The notes: generated from the letters alone by a model not told the origin. Positions 34,707 through 47,176 are shown, counted from the stretch's first letter. The stretch: DNA of 64,000 bases from Flaveria trinervia (GCA_025506515.1 CM046453.1:46732395-46796394); one strand, 5' to 3'. Program-made: numbers and translations.

Positions 34707-35895
34707 AAGTAAGAATCTCTATCTCACTACCCAGTCATCTTCCCATGTTCTAGTCACCACTGGTTGCCTCTTCATGCGTTTCCGTCACCGGAATCGGCAA
34801 ATACAACGCTGGAATGGGAAAATCTGAAAGACCCCTGATTAGGACGATTTGGTCCGGCTTTGACCAATTTTGACCGGCTAACACCTAACACCTCCGATTT
34901 GGGGAAATCGAAGCGGTGAACATCCAATTAGCAACTAATCACCGACTAATCAGAGGCTAGTCGTGATTTTTACAACACTGGTGAAAAATTCAACATGTCC
35001 TTTATATACAAGACCAATACATTGTTATGTACCTGCATATATCTCTTTCTTACCAAACAACCACTAGTATGCCAATTAATGTATGAGTTAAAATAGATTC
35101 ATCAATAGTCGTTACTCTTTAGTAATATTAATCTAACTAGTTCCAACTTAAGATGATCAGTTAGAATTTTATTAATGTAGTGGATATGTTTTTTTGGTAT
35201 ACCTCAAATTTCAATATGTAAAAATAAATATTAATTTGTAAAGATACATATAAAATACTGAAGATCAAGTATAGGTTGGAGTCACCATAGATTAGATTTT
35301 GGTTATGTTTGATTGTAATAGGATTATTGTTAGTTTACTTTTGTATGTTTGATAGTTAGTTTACTTTTGTTGCCCAACAAAACTATGAGCGAAACTATAG
35401 TTTCGCTCATAGCAAGCTGCTAGTTTCACCCGGCGAACTGTCTGTCTCAGTCGGACAAAACTATGTTTTGGCAGGATAGTTTCGCTGACAGCAAAACTAT
35501 CTTTACTATATATAGTTTTGTTCTTTTCAATTGTAAGGCATCCTTGCAAAACCCTAATCCGATTATCATTGTTGCAAGTGCCTGTTGTAGGCTGGTTTTT
35601 CATAGACATATATTGAGTTTTGTTATATTGTTAGTACTATGTTAGTATCCCGTGTATTACACAGGGGTTGAATAAATAAAATAATAAATAATTACTAATA
35701 AAAATTTTTGAATTATAAATCATGTTTGAAGATAAAATATTATTATAATTGCATATGAATAGCTATTCCAAATAAATAAACAATTGATAGTTTATAGATA
35801 GATAGATATATAGATAAATATATATTCCACAAACACATTTTTTAAAGGGATTATAGTTAGTAATAAACACGAAAAGTTACAGTACAATATTTTAA
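34707..35895. other. Unassigned stretch with a 30-bp palindrome
   Basis: No gene supported. 34750-34970 reads like a diverged dispersed repeat (TTTGGTCCGGCTTTGACC near 34850). 35000-35340 is AT-rich. 35360-35530 is dominated by AAACTATAGTTTCGC-type inverted words, including the palindrome at 35383-35412. 35640-35895 is very AT-rich and is the target region of the gypsy insertion. Confidence 0.5.
35383..35412. repeat. Perfect 30-bp palindrome
   Basis: CTATGAGCGAAACTA followed immediately by its exact reverse complement. Related words (AAACTATG, GATAGTTTCGCTG) recur within the next 120 bases. Confidence 0.8.
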
Positions 35896-35900
35896 TATAA

Positions 35901-38069
35901 TGTAAGGCCCCGTTCCTCGGACACCTACAGCTGGACAATCATTGCTCATATAACATATAATTACATTTAACATTCATAAAACATCATAGAGGAACATTGA
36001 AATAACTTTTTTTTCAAAATAACTGCTTTTGCAAGTTAATACAATCATTCATTACACATTTTCATTTGTTAGCATTACTATACAAAAAAATTAACAAAAG
36101 AATGCCATCCAGAATGCCAAGTAGCTACCCCGCGCCATCCTCAGCAATGCTCACCTGCCAACTGGAAAAATGCATGTAAAGTCAGCGTTGCTGAGTGAGT
36201 CCTAGTTTTATAGTAAAACATACTTTCCTTTCGTTAAAACCGTTCATTACTTTTTGCACGTGAAAACACATCATACATACACATAGATAATATCATTATT
36301 ATCTTCATCATTCATTCATTCATGCTTTCTTACTTTCATTCACACATTCATCATTACTTCTTTTCATTCCATCAAAACCATGAACTTTACCTCACCATCA
36401 TGCATAAAGCGGGTACTGGGCCGGGGTCTATCATAAACCCCCTGTCATGGCGCACCGCAGCTTGGCCATAGTACCTAAGGCTAAATTTAGGCGTACCATT
36501 GTCAAATGCTATACCCATCATCATGCATAAAGCAGATACTGGGTCGAGGTCTATCATAGACCTTCCGTCATGGCGCACAGCAGCCTAGCCACAGTATCAA
36601 GGATAAGCGAAAAAGGTTCTATACAAATAGTCGGTCATAAAGACAGACCCCGGTGTGCATCCTTCTTGGGTATCTAACCCACACACTCTTGAACTAACAC
36701 CCTTCATTGGGGCGTGTTCCCACACACAAGGCTTGTAAAACTTACTTTACTTTCCTTCGTTCATTAATGCATGCATTCATTGATCATGTTCCTCTTTTCA
36801 TTATCTTCCACTTTACGTTACATAATACCTTCATTTCATTCATTAACATTCAACGTAAAGCCAAGGGAAAATAATCATACATAATAAGGAACATCAACAT
36901 ACACAATCAATATCATCATACCAGGCATCATACATACATCATACATACATCGTATCTATCATACATAAGCATCATACATACATCATACATACCATCATGC
37001 ATAAGCATCAATCATACATCATAATATCATCATACAATGCCCATCAGATCATCTATGACCTCAAAATTGAACTTACATAGCCCCCTGGAACCTCCTAAGT
37101 CAAAGCCTAAATTTCACTTTTTCCCCAAAAAGTCAGAAAAATATTCCAAGTGTTCATCCGCATTCCCCAACACTCATCCGCATTGACTTACTTAGTGGTC
37201 AATGCTCATCCGCATTGACTATTCATCCGCATTTCCCCAATACTCATCCGCATTAACTTAGTGGTCAATGCAAATCCGCATTGACTGTTCATCCGCATTT
37301 CCCCAATACCCATCTGTATTGACTTACTTAGTGGTCAATGCTCATCCGCATTAACGGTTCACCCGCATTTCTTTTGAACACTTGGGCAGATTCTAAAACA
37401 TATACATATGAGACCTAAACATCAGATTTTAGTTCCCAAAACTGTCTATCATGTTCTAAGCTAAAATATTACATTCCAAGCCTTAGAAACACAACCATAA
37501 CAATATCAAGCATGAACATAGCCCAACATCACATCATAACAGCAACATATACACATTCAACATACGGGTAAAAACCCAGTTTTATAAAAACATACATTCA
37601 TGCATCTCCAGCCCCAAAATCAGTTAAAACAAGTAAAAAGAGGGGTTCCAAAACTCACCTTTGCAGCTCTTGAGTATGGCTTCTTCCAAACTTGTTTGTA
37701 ATTGGGTTCAACCACCTAGAAACCCACTAAAAACATACAAACGAACACACACAACACACATAAGCATACAACCTAGGCAAGGCCATTTAAGAACACTTAA
37801 AACCATGAGTTCTTCCCTTGAATTAGAATTTTCAGCTTGTTCTGCTTTGAAAATTTGAAACTTCTCATCTACTACTCTCTCCCTCTAACATCCGAGAGTT
37901 GTGTGGGTGTAGAAAGAGTGATGGGCGGCCATCACCTTTTACACCCACTTTTTCAAACCTTTTGTCCTTTTGACACTTTTTTGCACCTCAACTAGGGTAA
38001 AATATATTTTCTTTCTTTTTCTTCACTTTATTCTTCTTTCTTTGACTAAAAAAATAGCCCGGTGCTATA
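35901..38069 (-). repeat. 3' LTR of the gypsy element
   Basis: 2,169 bp. The plus strand begins TGTAAGGCCCCGTTCC and ends CCCGGTGCTATA, a decayed form of the CCGGGTGTTACA end of the other LTR. It contains a CATACAT-type microsatellite (about 36900-37035) and about ten TCATCCGCATT-type units at 37155-37375 (AATGCGGATGA in element sense). Open frames inside it (36387-36578, 37661-37858) are not genes. Confidence 0.9.
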
Positions 38070-38085
38070 AGTGCACCCCCTTATA
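38070..38085 (-). other. Polypurine tract of the gypsy element
   Basis: The minus strand reads TATAAGGGGGTGCACT directly before the 3' LTR. Confidence 0.65.
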
Positions 38086-38107
38086 TAGGTTTCATCCCCG
38101 AAACCCG

Positions 38108-41100
38108 TTATTCCTCGAACAGACATGGGTAATGTTGTGTCATCTGTACTTCAGTCTCCCACGTAGACTCGGATCCCATTCTGTACTTCCACTGTACGCG
38201 CACAAGTGGGACCACTTTATTCCTCAATATCTTTTCTTTACGGTCGATGATTGCCACCAGTTGCTCCACATAATTGAGTTGTTTGTGTACCTCGATATCC
38301 ACTAGTGGAACAATCATGTCTTCGTCTGCTAAACGTTTCCTCAGATGAGATACGTGGAATGTCAGATGAATTCCACTTAACTCCTCTAGCTACTCTAGTC
38401 TACGTCATTTATCATCATACGACTTCTGTCTATATTTGGCTGCCTTCATGAAGGCCTTGGTCTTTTCAAGCTTCACAATCGTAACCTTGATTACATTGAC
38501 ACTTCCTAACTCTTTCTGACCAATATCACCCCAACAGACGAGTGTCCTACATCTCATACTGTATAACATCTCATAAGGGGGCATGCCAATGCTGGTATGA
38601 TAACTGTTGTTATATGAGAACTCAGCTAATGGTAAGTGGTCATCCCAACTTCCTCCAAAATCAATGACACATGCACAAAGCATATCCTCCAGCGTCTAAA
38701 TGGTCTTTTCCGACTGACCATCTATCTAAGGATGATAAGCCATGCTAATATGTAACCTCCGACCCCATTGCATCGTGGAATTTCTTCCAAAATTTTGATG
38801 TAAACCGGGTGTCACAATCAGAAATAATAAACAGCGGCACACCATGACGAGTTACAATCTCCTTAATGAAAAGATCAGCCAACCTCTCAGATGAATATGT
38901 CTCGTGGATTGGTAGAAAGTGAGCACTCTTCATCAAACGATCAACTATCACCCAGATGGCATCATATCCTCGCGTGGTACGTAGTAGTTTCGTAGTAAAG
39001 TCCATGGTGATGTGCTCCCACTTCCACTCTGGTATGTCCAAAGGTTGGATCTTTCTATACGGCTTTTGGTGCTCTACCTTCACTTGCAAGCAAGTGAGGC
39101 ACTTACTCACATACTCCACCATATCACGCTTCATACCTGATCACCAATAGTCTTTCTTCATGTCTTGGTACATCTTTGTAGCACCGGGATGAATAGAGTA
39201 TCGAGTCTTGTGAGCTTCGTCCATGATCTTCATGTGTAGATCCCCAAAACGAGGAATCCACATTTCTCCAAATCGGATTCTAACACCAAGTGTGTTTTCA
39301 CCCAATTCCGCAACCAGACCTCTCATTCTTTTGGAGTTAAGATGATCTTCTTTTAGTGTCTCATCTTGGAACTCTTTGACTTGCCTCATCACATCGGAGG
39401 TCATGATCAACTGGTAAGCTTTCACCCGAATCAGCTCGGGTCTATCTTTTTGGCTAAGGGCAACCGTCACCACATTGGCTTTGCCTAGATGGTAGTGGAT
39501 CTCGCAATCATAATCTTTTATAAGCTCCAACCATATGCTATGTCTCATATTCAAATCTTTCTGCTCAAAGAATTACTTCAAGCTCTTGTGGTCGGTTAAT
39601 ATGATGCACTTCGTCCTGCAAAGGTGATGCCTCCAAATCTTTAGCGCAAAGACCACGACTGCTAGCTCCAAGTCATGAGTAGGATAATTGACCTCATGAA
39701 CCTTCCATTGTCGGGATGCATAGGCTATAACCTTTCCTCTTTGCATTAACACACATCCCAACCATGAGTAGGAAGCATCAGAATAAACCACCAACTTCCA
39801 TCGGGTAATGACAGAACAGGAGCTTGAGTCAACCTCGCCTTTAATTCCTTGAACGTCTTCTCTTGAGCTTGACCCCATATGAACTTCACATCTTTTTGGG
39901 TCAACTTGGTTAGTGAAGAAGTGATCTTAGAGAAGTCTTGAATGAACCTCCTGTAGTATCCCACCAAAAGCCAAGAAACTACAAATCTGGATGGCGTCTT
40001 TGGAGACTTCCATTGCATCACTGCCTCCACCTTCGCCGGGTCCACCATAATCCCGTCAGGATTCACCACATGCACCAAGAATTGGACCTCACGCAACCAG
40101 AATGCGCATTTGGAGAATTTAGCATGCAACCTCTCCCTACTCATCGTCTCCATCACCTCTCGAATGTGACCGGCATGCTCCTCTTTACTCTTGGAATAAA
40201 TCAGGATATCATCAATAATCACAATCACTGATTTATCTAACATCGGCCGACACACTCGATTCATTAGTTCCATAAAAGCAACCGGCGCGTTGGTCAAACC
40301 AAATGAGATAATGAGAAACTTGTAATAACCATAACGTGTGCGAAAAGTTGTTTTAGGAATATCCTGCTCTTCGAATTTTAACTGATGGTAGCCTGATCGA
40401 AGATCTATCCATGAGAACAAACTGAAACCTTGAAGCTAATCAAACAAATCATCAATTCTTGGTAAGGGGTGTCGGTTGTCAACTTATTCAGCTCACGGTA
40501 GTCTATACACATCCTCATACTACTGTCTTTCTTTTTTCACGAACATGACCGGATGACCCCAAGGAGAGATACTCGGTCTAATAAACCACTTATCAAGTAG
40601 CTCTTGCAGTTGTTCCATCAACTCCTTCATCTCCGTCGGAGCCAACCGATACTGTGCCTTGGCAACAGGTTTGGCACCTAGTATTAAATCAATCTGAAAC
40701 TCGATCTCTCAGTCAGGTGGCACTCCTTGTAAGTCTTCTGGAAACACATCTGAGAAGTCACACACCATCGATACATCAGACAGTTATGGTGTTGGCATGT
40801 CCACGTCCTTTACGTAAGCCAAGTAGGCACTACATCCACGCCTCATGCGTTTTCCCACCACCGCCATTGAGATTACTCTCAGGATTGTCGTGACCCAATC
40901 CCCATAAACCATGACCAAACTCCCATCATGCGCTGTGAAACGAATCTTCTTCTTGCGACAGACAATGTTCGCCTCGTAGTCCGCTAGCCAATCAATCCCA
41001 AGAACCACATCGAAACCACCTTAGGTCATCACGAATGGTCTAACTGGAAACTTATGACCTTCTAATTCCACATCACATTCTTCTATCACCTCAGAAATCC

Positions 41101-41404
41101 TGGTAGACTTACCTATGGTAGTTTCTACATTAAAGGGCGCATCTATATTCTTACTACTAATAGGAAATTTAGCACAGAAAGCAGTAGAAATGAAACTTTT
41201 ACTAGCACCAGAATTGAATAACACAGAGGGTAAAGTTTGGTTTATTAGAAACGTACCTGACATAACGTTAGGGTCTGTCCTAACCTCCTCTTGCGTCATC
41301 GTAAACGCTCTGGCGCTCGCCCTCGGTCCCTCACATCCAGTCTTCTTCACCCTAGAACCCTCAGCTCTCGGCTTCTTATAGTCTCTACTCATGTGGCTCT
41401 CCAT
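38108..41404 (-). pseudogene. pol of the gypsy chromovirus, broken
   Basis: Minus-strand order: protease region with LFNSGASKSFIS (near 41220; NSGA where DSGA is usual) and VLGIDWLADYEA (near 41000); reverse transcriptase with WIDLRSGYHQL (near 40410) and the active-site segment IIDDILIYS (near 40210); RNase H with YSDASYSWLGCVL (39573-39800); integrase zinc region and core with CLTCLQVK, WEHITMDF and ISDCDTRFTSKFW (38745-39134); integrase C-terminal part (38405-38683); and a chromodomain-like tail (38108-38317, VQWKYRMGSESTWETE). Such tails target chromoviruses to particular chromatin marks in characterised families. Stops and frame changes separate all segments, e.g. near 40430-40520, 39560 and 38700. 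Inactive. Confidence 0.9.
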
Positions 41405-42567
41405 GCCACAATTAAAACATCAGACCGTATGACAGTCCTTTGCGATATGCCCTGTCATCCCACATTTGAAGCATAAGTTTGATCTAGCCTACATTCTCCA
41501 ATATGCTCCTTTCCACATCTAGCACACTTATTCGACCATGCACCAGATGTTACCACATAGTGGTCATCTACCCGTGCATTCTTGTTACTCGTCGGGGCAC
41601 AACCCAGACCAAACCTTTTTCCATTCCAATTATGATCACTACCACCTTTCTTGCTACCTTCGATCACCACCACAGTCCTTTCATCATACAGTCTACCTGC
41701 CAAATCAACCGCCAACCTAAACGTGCTCGGCCGGGTGGTGATCATGTGCCTGCGGATATCCGCTGGCAAGCCCTGAATGTACCTCTTGATCTTTCGTGAC
41801 AAAGGCGTCACTTGGTCAGCCACCAGATGTGCCATCTCATTGAACTTGGTGGTGTACTGCTGATGTGTCATTGTCCCCACCTCCAATTGTAGGAACTCTC
41901 TCTTAACCATGTCCATTTCCCCATAAGGACAAAACTCCTCAATCACCAACTTTTTCAGCTTAGACCATCTCATCCTCCCAATAGCCTGACTACCCTCAGC
42001 TTGGACAATATCATTCCACCAGCATAAAGCTGAGTCCACGAAAGAGTGGATAGGAAACTTCACTTTCTGATCCTCTCGTTACTCGCTGATGTTCAGAACA
42101 ACTTCCATTTCTCTCACCCACCGGTGAGCAGTAGCAGCAGTGCCATTAACATCAAAAGTAGGGGGCTTACACCTTTAAAATACCCCGTAGTTACAGCCTC
42201 GTGCTACCTCCGGTGTAAGCTCTTCTTCTTCATCTTCTTCTTCGTCATCAGATAGAACCGTCTTAGTCTCGGGCTATCTTCTTTCGCCCGTAGGTCTACT
42301 TCTTTCCTTCCTTTCTCCTTCACTCACAGCCTTGATAACTTCGGTCACCACAGACGGTAAGATTTTCTGCATGACCTGATGAACTTCTTCCACAACAGCC
42401 TCTTTTATTGAGGCTCTCAGATTGGCGCTCTCATCACCGCCCTCCGGATGAGGGTCTCGGGTTCTTCGTGAACCAACTTTTCGACTCTAGGCCTTCGTCT
42501 CATAACCCATGGTTCAGCACCATGACCTCCACCACGTGAAGCCTTAGATGATCTACCACCGGCCATC
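41405..42567 (-). pseudogene. gag of the gypsy chromovirus, broken
   Basis: The likely start is the ATG at 42567 (MAGGRSSKASRGGGHG), about 350 bases from the primer site. The frame breaks near 42420 and stops again near 42070. The segment 41455-42063 is a typical retrotransposon gag core (ALCWWNDIV, MTHQQYTTKFNEMAHL, KIKRYIQGLP). It is followed by three zinc-binding motifs: CARCGKEHIGEC (near 41530), CFKCGMTGHIAKDC (near 41450) and CFNCGMESHMSRDY (near 41400). The last of these has tyrosine in place of the fourth ligand cysteine. Product would be the particle protein, probably made as one polyprotein with pol. Confidence 0.87.
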
Positions 42568-42904
42568 CTCTAACACAAACACTGAAAGATTCAAACACCA
42601 ACACGGTCATTCAAGGGAACAACTCAGTTTATGTCAAGTATAGTATGTCCTTAATTATAGTGGCCAGTTATGATTAGCCACTTACTTTACACTTCATACC
42701 CCGAGCATTACCTATCTTCACTACATCAATATCTAAATATACAAACAAAACATAACCACATCACATGCGCACATAATACCAATTAACATTAAGAAAATAC
42801 CTCATGGCACGCAGCTACTGGGACTGGCATCCCTCCCCTTTCCATCCTATTTTGAGTTTAACTTTAGGTTTTTTTTTGAAAATTTACCCGTTTCACTTAA
42901 ACTT

Positions 42905-42920
42905 TGGCTCTGATACCAAC
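42905..42920 (-). other. Primer binding site of the gypsy element
   Basis: The minus strand reads TTGGTATCAGAGCC, directly after the 5' LTR end, complementary to the 3' end of plant initiator tRNA-Met. Confidence 0.88.
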
Positions 42921-42921
42921 T

Positions 42922-45231
42922 TGTAAGGCCCTGTTCCCAGGACGCCTACAGCTGGCCAATCATTGCTCCTATAACATATAATTACATTTAACTTTTATAA
43001 AACATCACCACGGAACATTAAAATAACTTTTCATTTCATAACAACTGCTTTCACAAGTTAATACAATCATTCATTACACATTTTCATTTGTTCGCATTGC
43101 AATGCAAAAACATTAACAAAAAGAATGCCATCCAAAATGCCAAGTAGCTGCCCCGCGCCATCCTCAGCAATGCTCCCCTGCCAACTGGAAAAATGCATAA
43201 AAAGTCAGCGTTGCTGAGTGAGTCCTAGTTTTATAATAAAACATACTTTACTTTCGTTAAAACCGTTCATTACTTTTTGCATGTGAACACACATCATACG
43301 TACACATAGATAATATCATTATTATCTTCATCATTCATTCATTCATAACTTCCGTTCATTCATGCTTTCTTACTTTCACTCATACGTTCATCATTTCTTA
43401 TTTTCATTCCATCAAAACCATGAACTTTACCCCACCGTCATGCTTAAATCGGGTATTGGGCAGGGGTCTATCATAGAGCCCCCATCATGGCGCACAACAG
43501 ACTGGCCACAGTACCTAAGGGTAATTTCAGTCGTACCATTGTCATGTGCTATACCCACCATCATGCATAAAGTGGATACTAGGCCGAGGTCTATCATAGA
43601 CCTCCTGTCATAGCGCACAACATGCTAACAACGGTTCTATACAAATGGTCTGTCATAACGATGGAGCCCGGTGTGCATCCTTCTGGGGTAGCTAACCCAC
43701 ACACCGTTGGACAAACACCCTTCATTGGGGCGTGTTCCCACATACAAGGCTTGCAAAACTTACTTTACTTTCCTTCATTCATTAATGCATGCATTCATTC
43801 ATCATTTTCCTCTTTTCATTATCTTCCACTTTACGTTACATAATACTTTCATTTCATTCATTAACATTCAATGTAAGGCAAAGGGAAAATAATCATACAT
43901 AATAAGGAACATCAACATACATAGTTAACATCATCATACCGGGCATCATACATACATCATACCCATCATACATAAGCATCATACACACATCATACACACA
44001 TCATACATACCATCATGCATAAGCATCAATCATACATCATAACATCATCATACAATGCCCATCACATCATCTATGACCTCAAAAGTCAACTTACATAGCC
44101 CCCGGGAACCTCCCAAGTCAAAGCCTAAATTTCACTTTTCCCCAAACAGTCAGAAAAATATTCCAAGTGTTCATCCGCATTTGCCTTTATGTTCATCCGC
44201 ATTTCTTTTCTTGTTCATCCGCATTTCTCTTACATAATGTTCAATGCTCATCTGCATTAGTTGTTCATCCGGATTTCCCCAACACTCATCCGCATTGACT
44301 TACTTATTGGTCAACGGTCATCCACATTGACTGTTCATCCGTATTTGCCTTTTTGTTCATCCGCATTTCTTTTCTTGTTCATCTGCATTTCTCTTACTTA
44401 ATGTTCAATGCTCATTCGCATTAGTTGTTCATCCGCATTTCCCCAACACTCATCCGCATTGACTTACTTATTGGTCAATGCTCATCCACATTGACTGTTC
44501 ATCCGCATTTCCCCAATACTCATCCGCATTCACTTACTTAGTGGTCAATGCTCATCCGTATTGACTGTTCATCCGCATTTCCCCAATACTCATCCGCATT
44601 GACTTACTTAGTGGTCAATGCTCATCCGCATTAACTATTCACCCGCATTTCTTTTGAACACTTGGGCAGATTCTAAAACTTATACATATGAGCCCTAAAC
44701 ATGAGATTTTAGTTCCCAAACACTGTCTATCATGTTCTGAGCTTAAATCTTACATTATAAGCGATAGAATCACAACTATAACTTCATCAAGCATGAACAT
44801 AGCCCAACATCACATCATAACAGCAACATACACACATTCAAAATTGGGGTAAAAACCCTATTTTATAATTGAGTTCAACCACCTGAAAGCCATTAATAAC
44901 ATACAACCGAACACACACAACACACATAAGCATACAACCGAGGCAAGGCCAGTTACGAACATTTAAAACCATGAGTTCTTACCTTGAATTCGAATTTTTA
45001 GCTTGTACTTCTTAAAAAATCCAAAACTTCTGCTCTGTTACTCTCTCTCTAAAATCCAAGAATTGTGTGGGTGTAGAAAAAGTGATGGGCGGCAATCACC
45101 TCTTACACCACTTTTTCAAACCTTTTGTCCTTTTGACACTTTTTGCCCCTCAACTAGGGTAAAATATCTTTTATTTCTTTTTCTTCACTTTATTCTTCTT
45201 TCTTTGACTAATAAAATAACCGGGTGTTACA
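42922..45231 (-). repeat. 5' LTR of the gypsy element
   Basis: 2,310 bp. The minus strand begins TGTAACACCCGG; the plus-strand left end is TGTAAGGCCCTGTTCC. It is 141 bp longer than the partner LTR. The TCATCCGCATT array at 44168-44655 has about 21 units against about ten, partly through a tandem duplication of some 170 bp (44170-44500). Elsewhere the two align well, including a CATACAT microsatellite (43940-44060). Confidence 0.92.
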
Positions 45232-45236
45232 TATAA

Positions 45237-45528
45237 GATATAAAATTATATATACGTACTTGTTCAAAAGATAAAATTATTATACTATTTTTAACTCTCT
45301 GATTTGTATAGTTTCATTTTTAAATATTTGTTTTACGATTTTCTTATAATAATTTATTGTTTATAAAAATCTTATTTAATAATAACTCAAGGTTCTAATT
45401 ATTTTGATTGTTTTAATAAAACTGATTTTAGAAATTCTATATTTTTTATAATTATTTTAAAAAAGGACTAATTTAAAATATTTTATTTCAAAAGGTTTAT
45501 TGTTTTAGAAAAGATATGAATTTTAATT
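45237..45528. other. AT-rich stretch without gene
   Basis: Continuation of the AT-rich target region of the gypsy element (compare 35640-35895). I see no feature in it. Confidence 0.5.
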
Positions 45529-45941
45529 TGTCGGACCCTAAAAGGATTATACATGCCAATTCAATTGGTGAGTTGATGGTTGTTCTGCTGGAATTCCCAT
45601 AAGTCCAAGTGTCAATATGGATGAAGACCCTGCTATAGAAGAACAAGTATTGGATTACCGCATTTGTTAATGCAGAAGGCAAAGAACCAATGCTGACAAG
45701 TTTTTGATCTTCCGCATTAACTAAGGCGGAAGACCAGAAGAGATGCGGACAAGATTTTGTTCATCCATATTTGCCAATGCGGAAGACCGGACGAATGGGC
45801 AGAAGTATTTGTTTATCCGCATTACCCAATGCGGATGACCAAGATACTAATGCGGAAGATCAAGTAAAGAAATGCTCAACAAGTCAACTCATCTGTATTT
45901 GCCAATGCGAATGAACAAGAAGAAATGCTAATGAAGACTTA
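45529..45941 (+). repeat. G-type LTR fragment cut by the assembly gap
   Basis: Begins TGTCGGACCCTAAAAGG, matching the LTR at 33997 (TGTTGCACCCTAAAAGG), and follows it through the AATGCGGATGA hairpin array to AAGACTTA, where the run of N starts. No polypurine tract precedes it, so it is a 5' LTR, a solo LTR or a fragment. Confidence 0.75.
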
Positions 45942-46041
45942 NNNNNNNNNNNNNNNNNNNNNNNNNNNNNNNNNNNNNNNNNNNNNNNNNNNNNNNNNNN
46001 NNNNNNNNNNNNNNNNNNNNNNNNNNNNNNNNNNNNNNNNN
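45942..46041. other. Assembly gap of 100 N
   Basis: Exactly 100 N, the usual placeholder for a gap of unknown size. Sequence on either side belongs to different elements, so continuity cannot be assumed. Confidence 0.95.
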
Positions 46042-46269
46042 GCTTTAAGTGTGAGGAGATTGGACATTGGGCAAGAAACTGTAAAGTCCATCTCAAAGAG
46101 TTACAAGCTAAGAGGGATGTCGGGCAAACCTCAGGTACAATTTTCGTGATTCATATTGATCTAAATTTAATATCCTCTAACACATCGGTATTGTATACCG
46201 GATGTGGAACTCACATTTGCAACTTATTGCAGGGGTTCAAAAGAAGTAAGGACTTCAAGAAAGGGGATG
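46042..46269 (+). pseudogene. Fragment F: gag zinc knuckle and protease start of an E-like copia element
   Basis: The first codons give FKCEEIGHWARNC, a CCHC nucleocapsid knuckle whose first cysteine is cut by the gap. The same frame then continues into LYTGCGTHICNLLQGFKR, the protease start. It aligns closely with 57140-57370 of element E, but the protease aspartate is tyrosine and, unlike E, gag and protease are in one frame. The fragment ends at the LTR of D (46270), which evidently inserted here; GGATG (46265-46269) would be the left target duplication. Confidence 0.82.
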
Positions 46270-47161
46270 TGTTGGACCAAAAGAACCAATGAGCCAAGAT
46301 CAGAAAACCTCTAAGTCCCATATGGTATCACAACAACTGCTGAAAGCCTCATCAGCAGTTTGACAAGTGTTGAAGACTTCAACAGCTGAAGATCAAGTGC
46401 TGAAGACTTCAACAGCTGAAGAACTAAAGTGCTGAAGTACAACAGCTGAAGAACACAAGTGCTGAAGCTGAAAGACCAAAGTACTGAAGTACAACAGCTG
46501 AAGAGTTTACAAGTGCTGAAGATCAACAACTGATGTACAAAGTCTGAAGACAAAGACTGAAGACATCAGCTGATGATATCTACTGAAGTCATCAGCTGAT
46601 GAAACATCTGAAGGTAAAAGTCTGAAGATCAACTACTGAAGCCTCAGTAGTTTGTCACAACTGCTGAAGAGTACTTCTTCAGTAGTTGTGATATCAATAG
46701 TTTTATATTTCTAGTTTCAGTAGTTTTGTAAAACGACTGAAGAGCTTGTTCTTCAGTCGTTGTAGTTTTAGTAGTTTCTAATCAGTAGTTTTATTCTGTA
46801 CTTAACACTCTGATATGTTCTCAGTAGTTGTGAACATTTCAATAGTTTGTTAAGAGTTAGTTATTTTTGTATTAGATCTGCTAGTTGTCACTTTCCCGTG
46901 ATAATAGCAGCAAGTGCACTCTATATAAGGAGTGTCAACCTATTGTAATAATGATGAATGAATGAATGATTTGAATGATTTGATTAGAAACATTTCATAT
47001 CTATAAACATTCCTTGAATCAGAAATATATTCTCTCGCTATAACCGTATGTGCTCTTAATGCATACAAGCATCGACTTCTTGCTACAATTTGTCTAATTC
47101 CTATTCTTATTCCGCTGCCTTGAACTCTAATACATCAAACTTGTGATCGCTGATCCTGTCA
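46270..47161 (+). repeat. 5' LTR of element D
   Basis: 892 bp, from TGTTGGACCAAAAGAACC to GCTGATCCTGTCA. Dense CTGAAGAC / CAACAGCTGAAG words (46330-46640), a hairpin with 15-base arms (46656-46670, 46676-46690; one mismatch), a likely TATA region CTCTATATAAGGAG (about 46920) and a short GAAT repeat (46953-46985). The ACGT-core pair present in A and B is not recognisable here. Confidence 0.9.
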
Positions 47162-47163
47162 AA

Positions 47164-47176
47164 TGGTATCAGAGCC
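47164..47176 (+). other. Primer binding site of element D
   Basis: TGGTATCAGAGCC two bases after the LTR end, the canonical initiator-tRNA-Met type. Confidence 0.9.

Larger units (their letters stand above)
35896..45236 (-). mobile_element. Complete Ty3/gypsy chromovirus with 5-bp target duplications
   Basis: The element proper is 35901-45231 (9,331 bp) on the minus strand, flanked by TATAA at 35896-35900 and 45232-45236. Minus-strand order: 5' LTR (42922-45231), primer site, gag, protease, reverse transcriptase, RNase H, integrase, chromodomain-like tail, polypurine tract, 3' LTR (35901-38069). Reverse transcriptase before integrase defines Ty3/gypsy; the chromodomain-like end and the LTR start TGTAACACCCGG point to a chromovirus, probably of the Tekay/Del group. 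Frames are broken and the LTRs differ in length by 141 bp, so the insertion is not recent. Confidence 0.93.

Noticed and set aside
36387..36578. Open frames inside the gypsy LTRs (also 43427-43618, 43622-43892, 37661-37858)
   Set aside because: They lie in non-coding LTR sequence and show internal LTR duplication rather than protein features.
37155..37375. CRISPR-like spaced repeats (also 44168-44655, 34080-34390)
   Set aside because: Plant retroelement LTRs with short degenerate repeats and related spacers; no cas genes and the wrong kind of genome.
47164..47176. tRNA gene remnant
   Set aside because: Only the primer-complement length is present and it sits at the exact primer-site position after the LTR.
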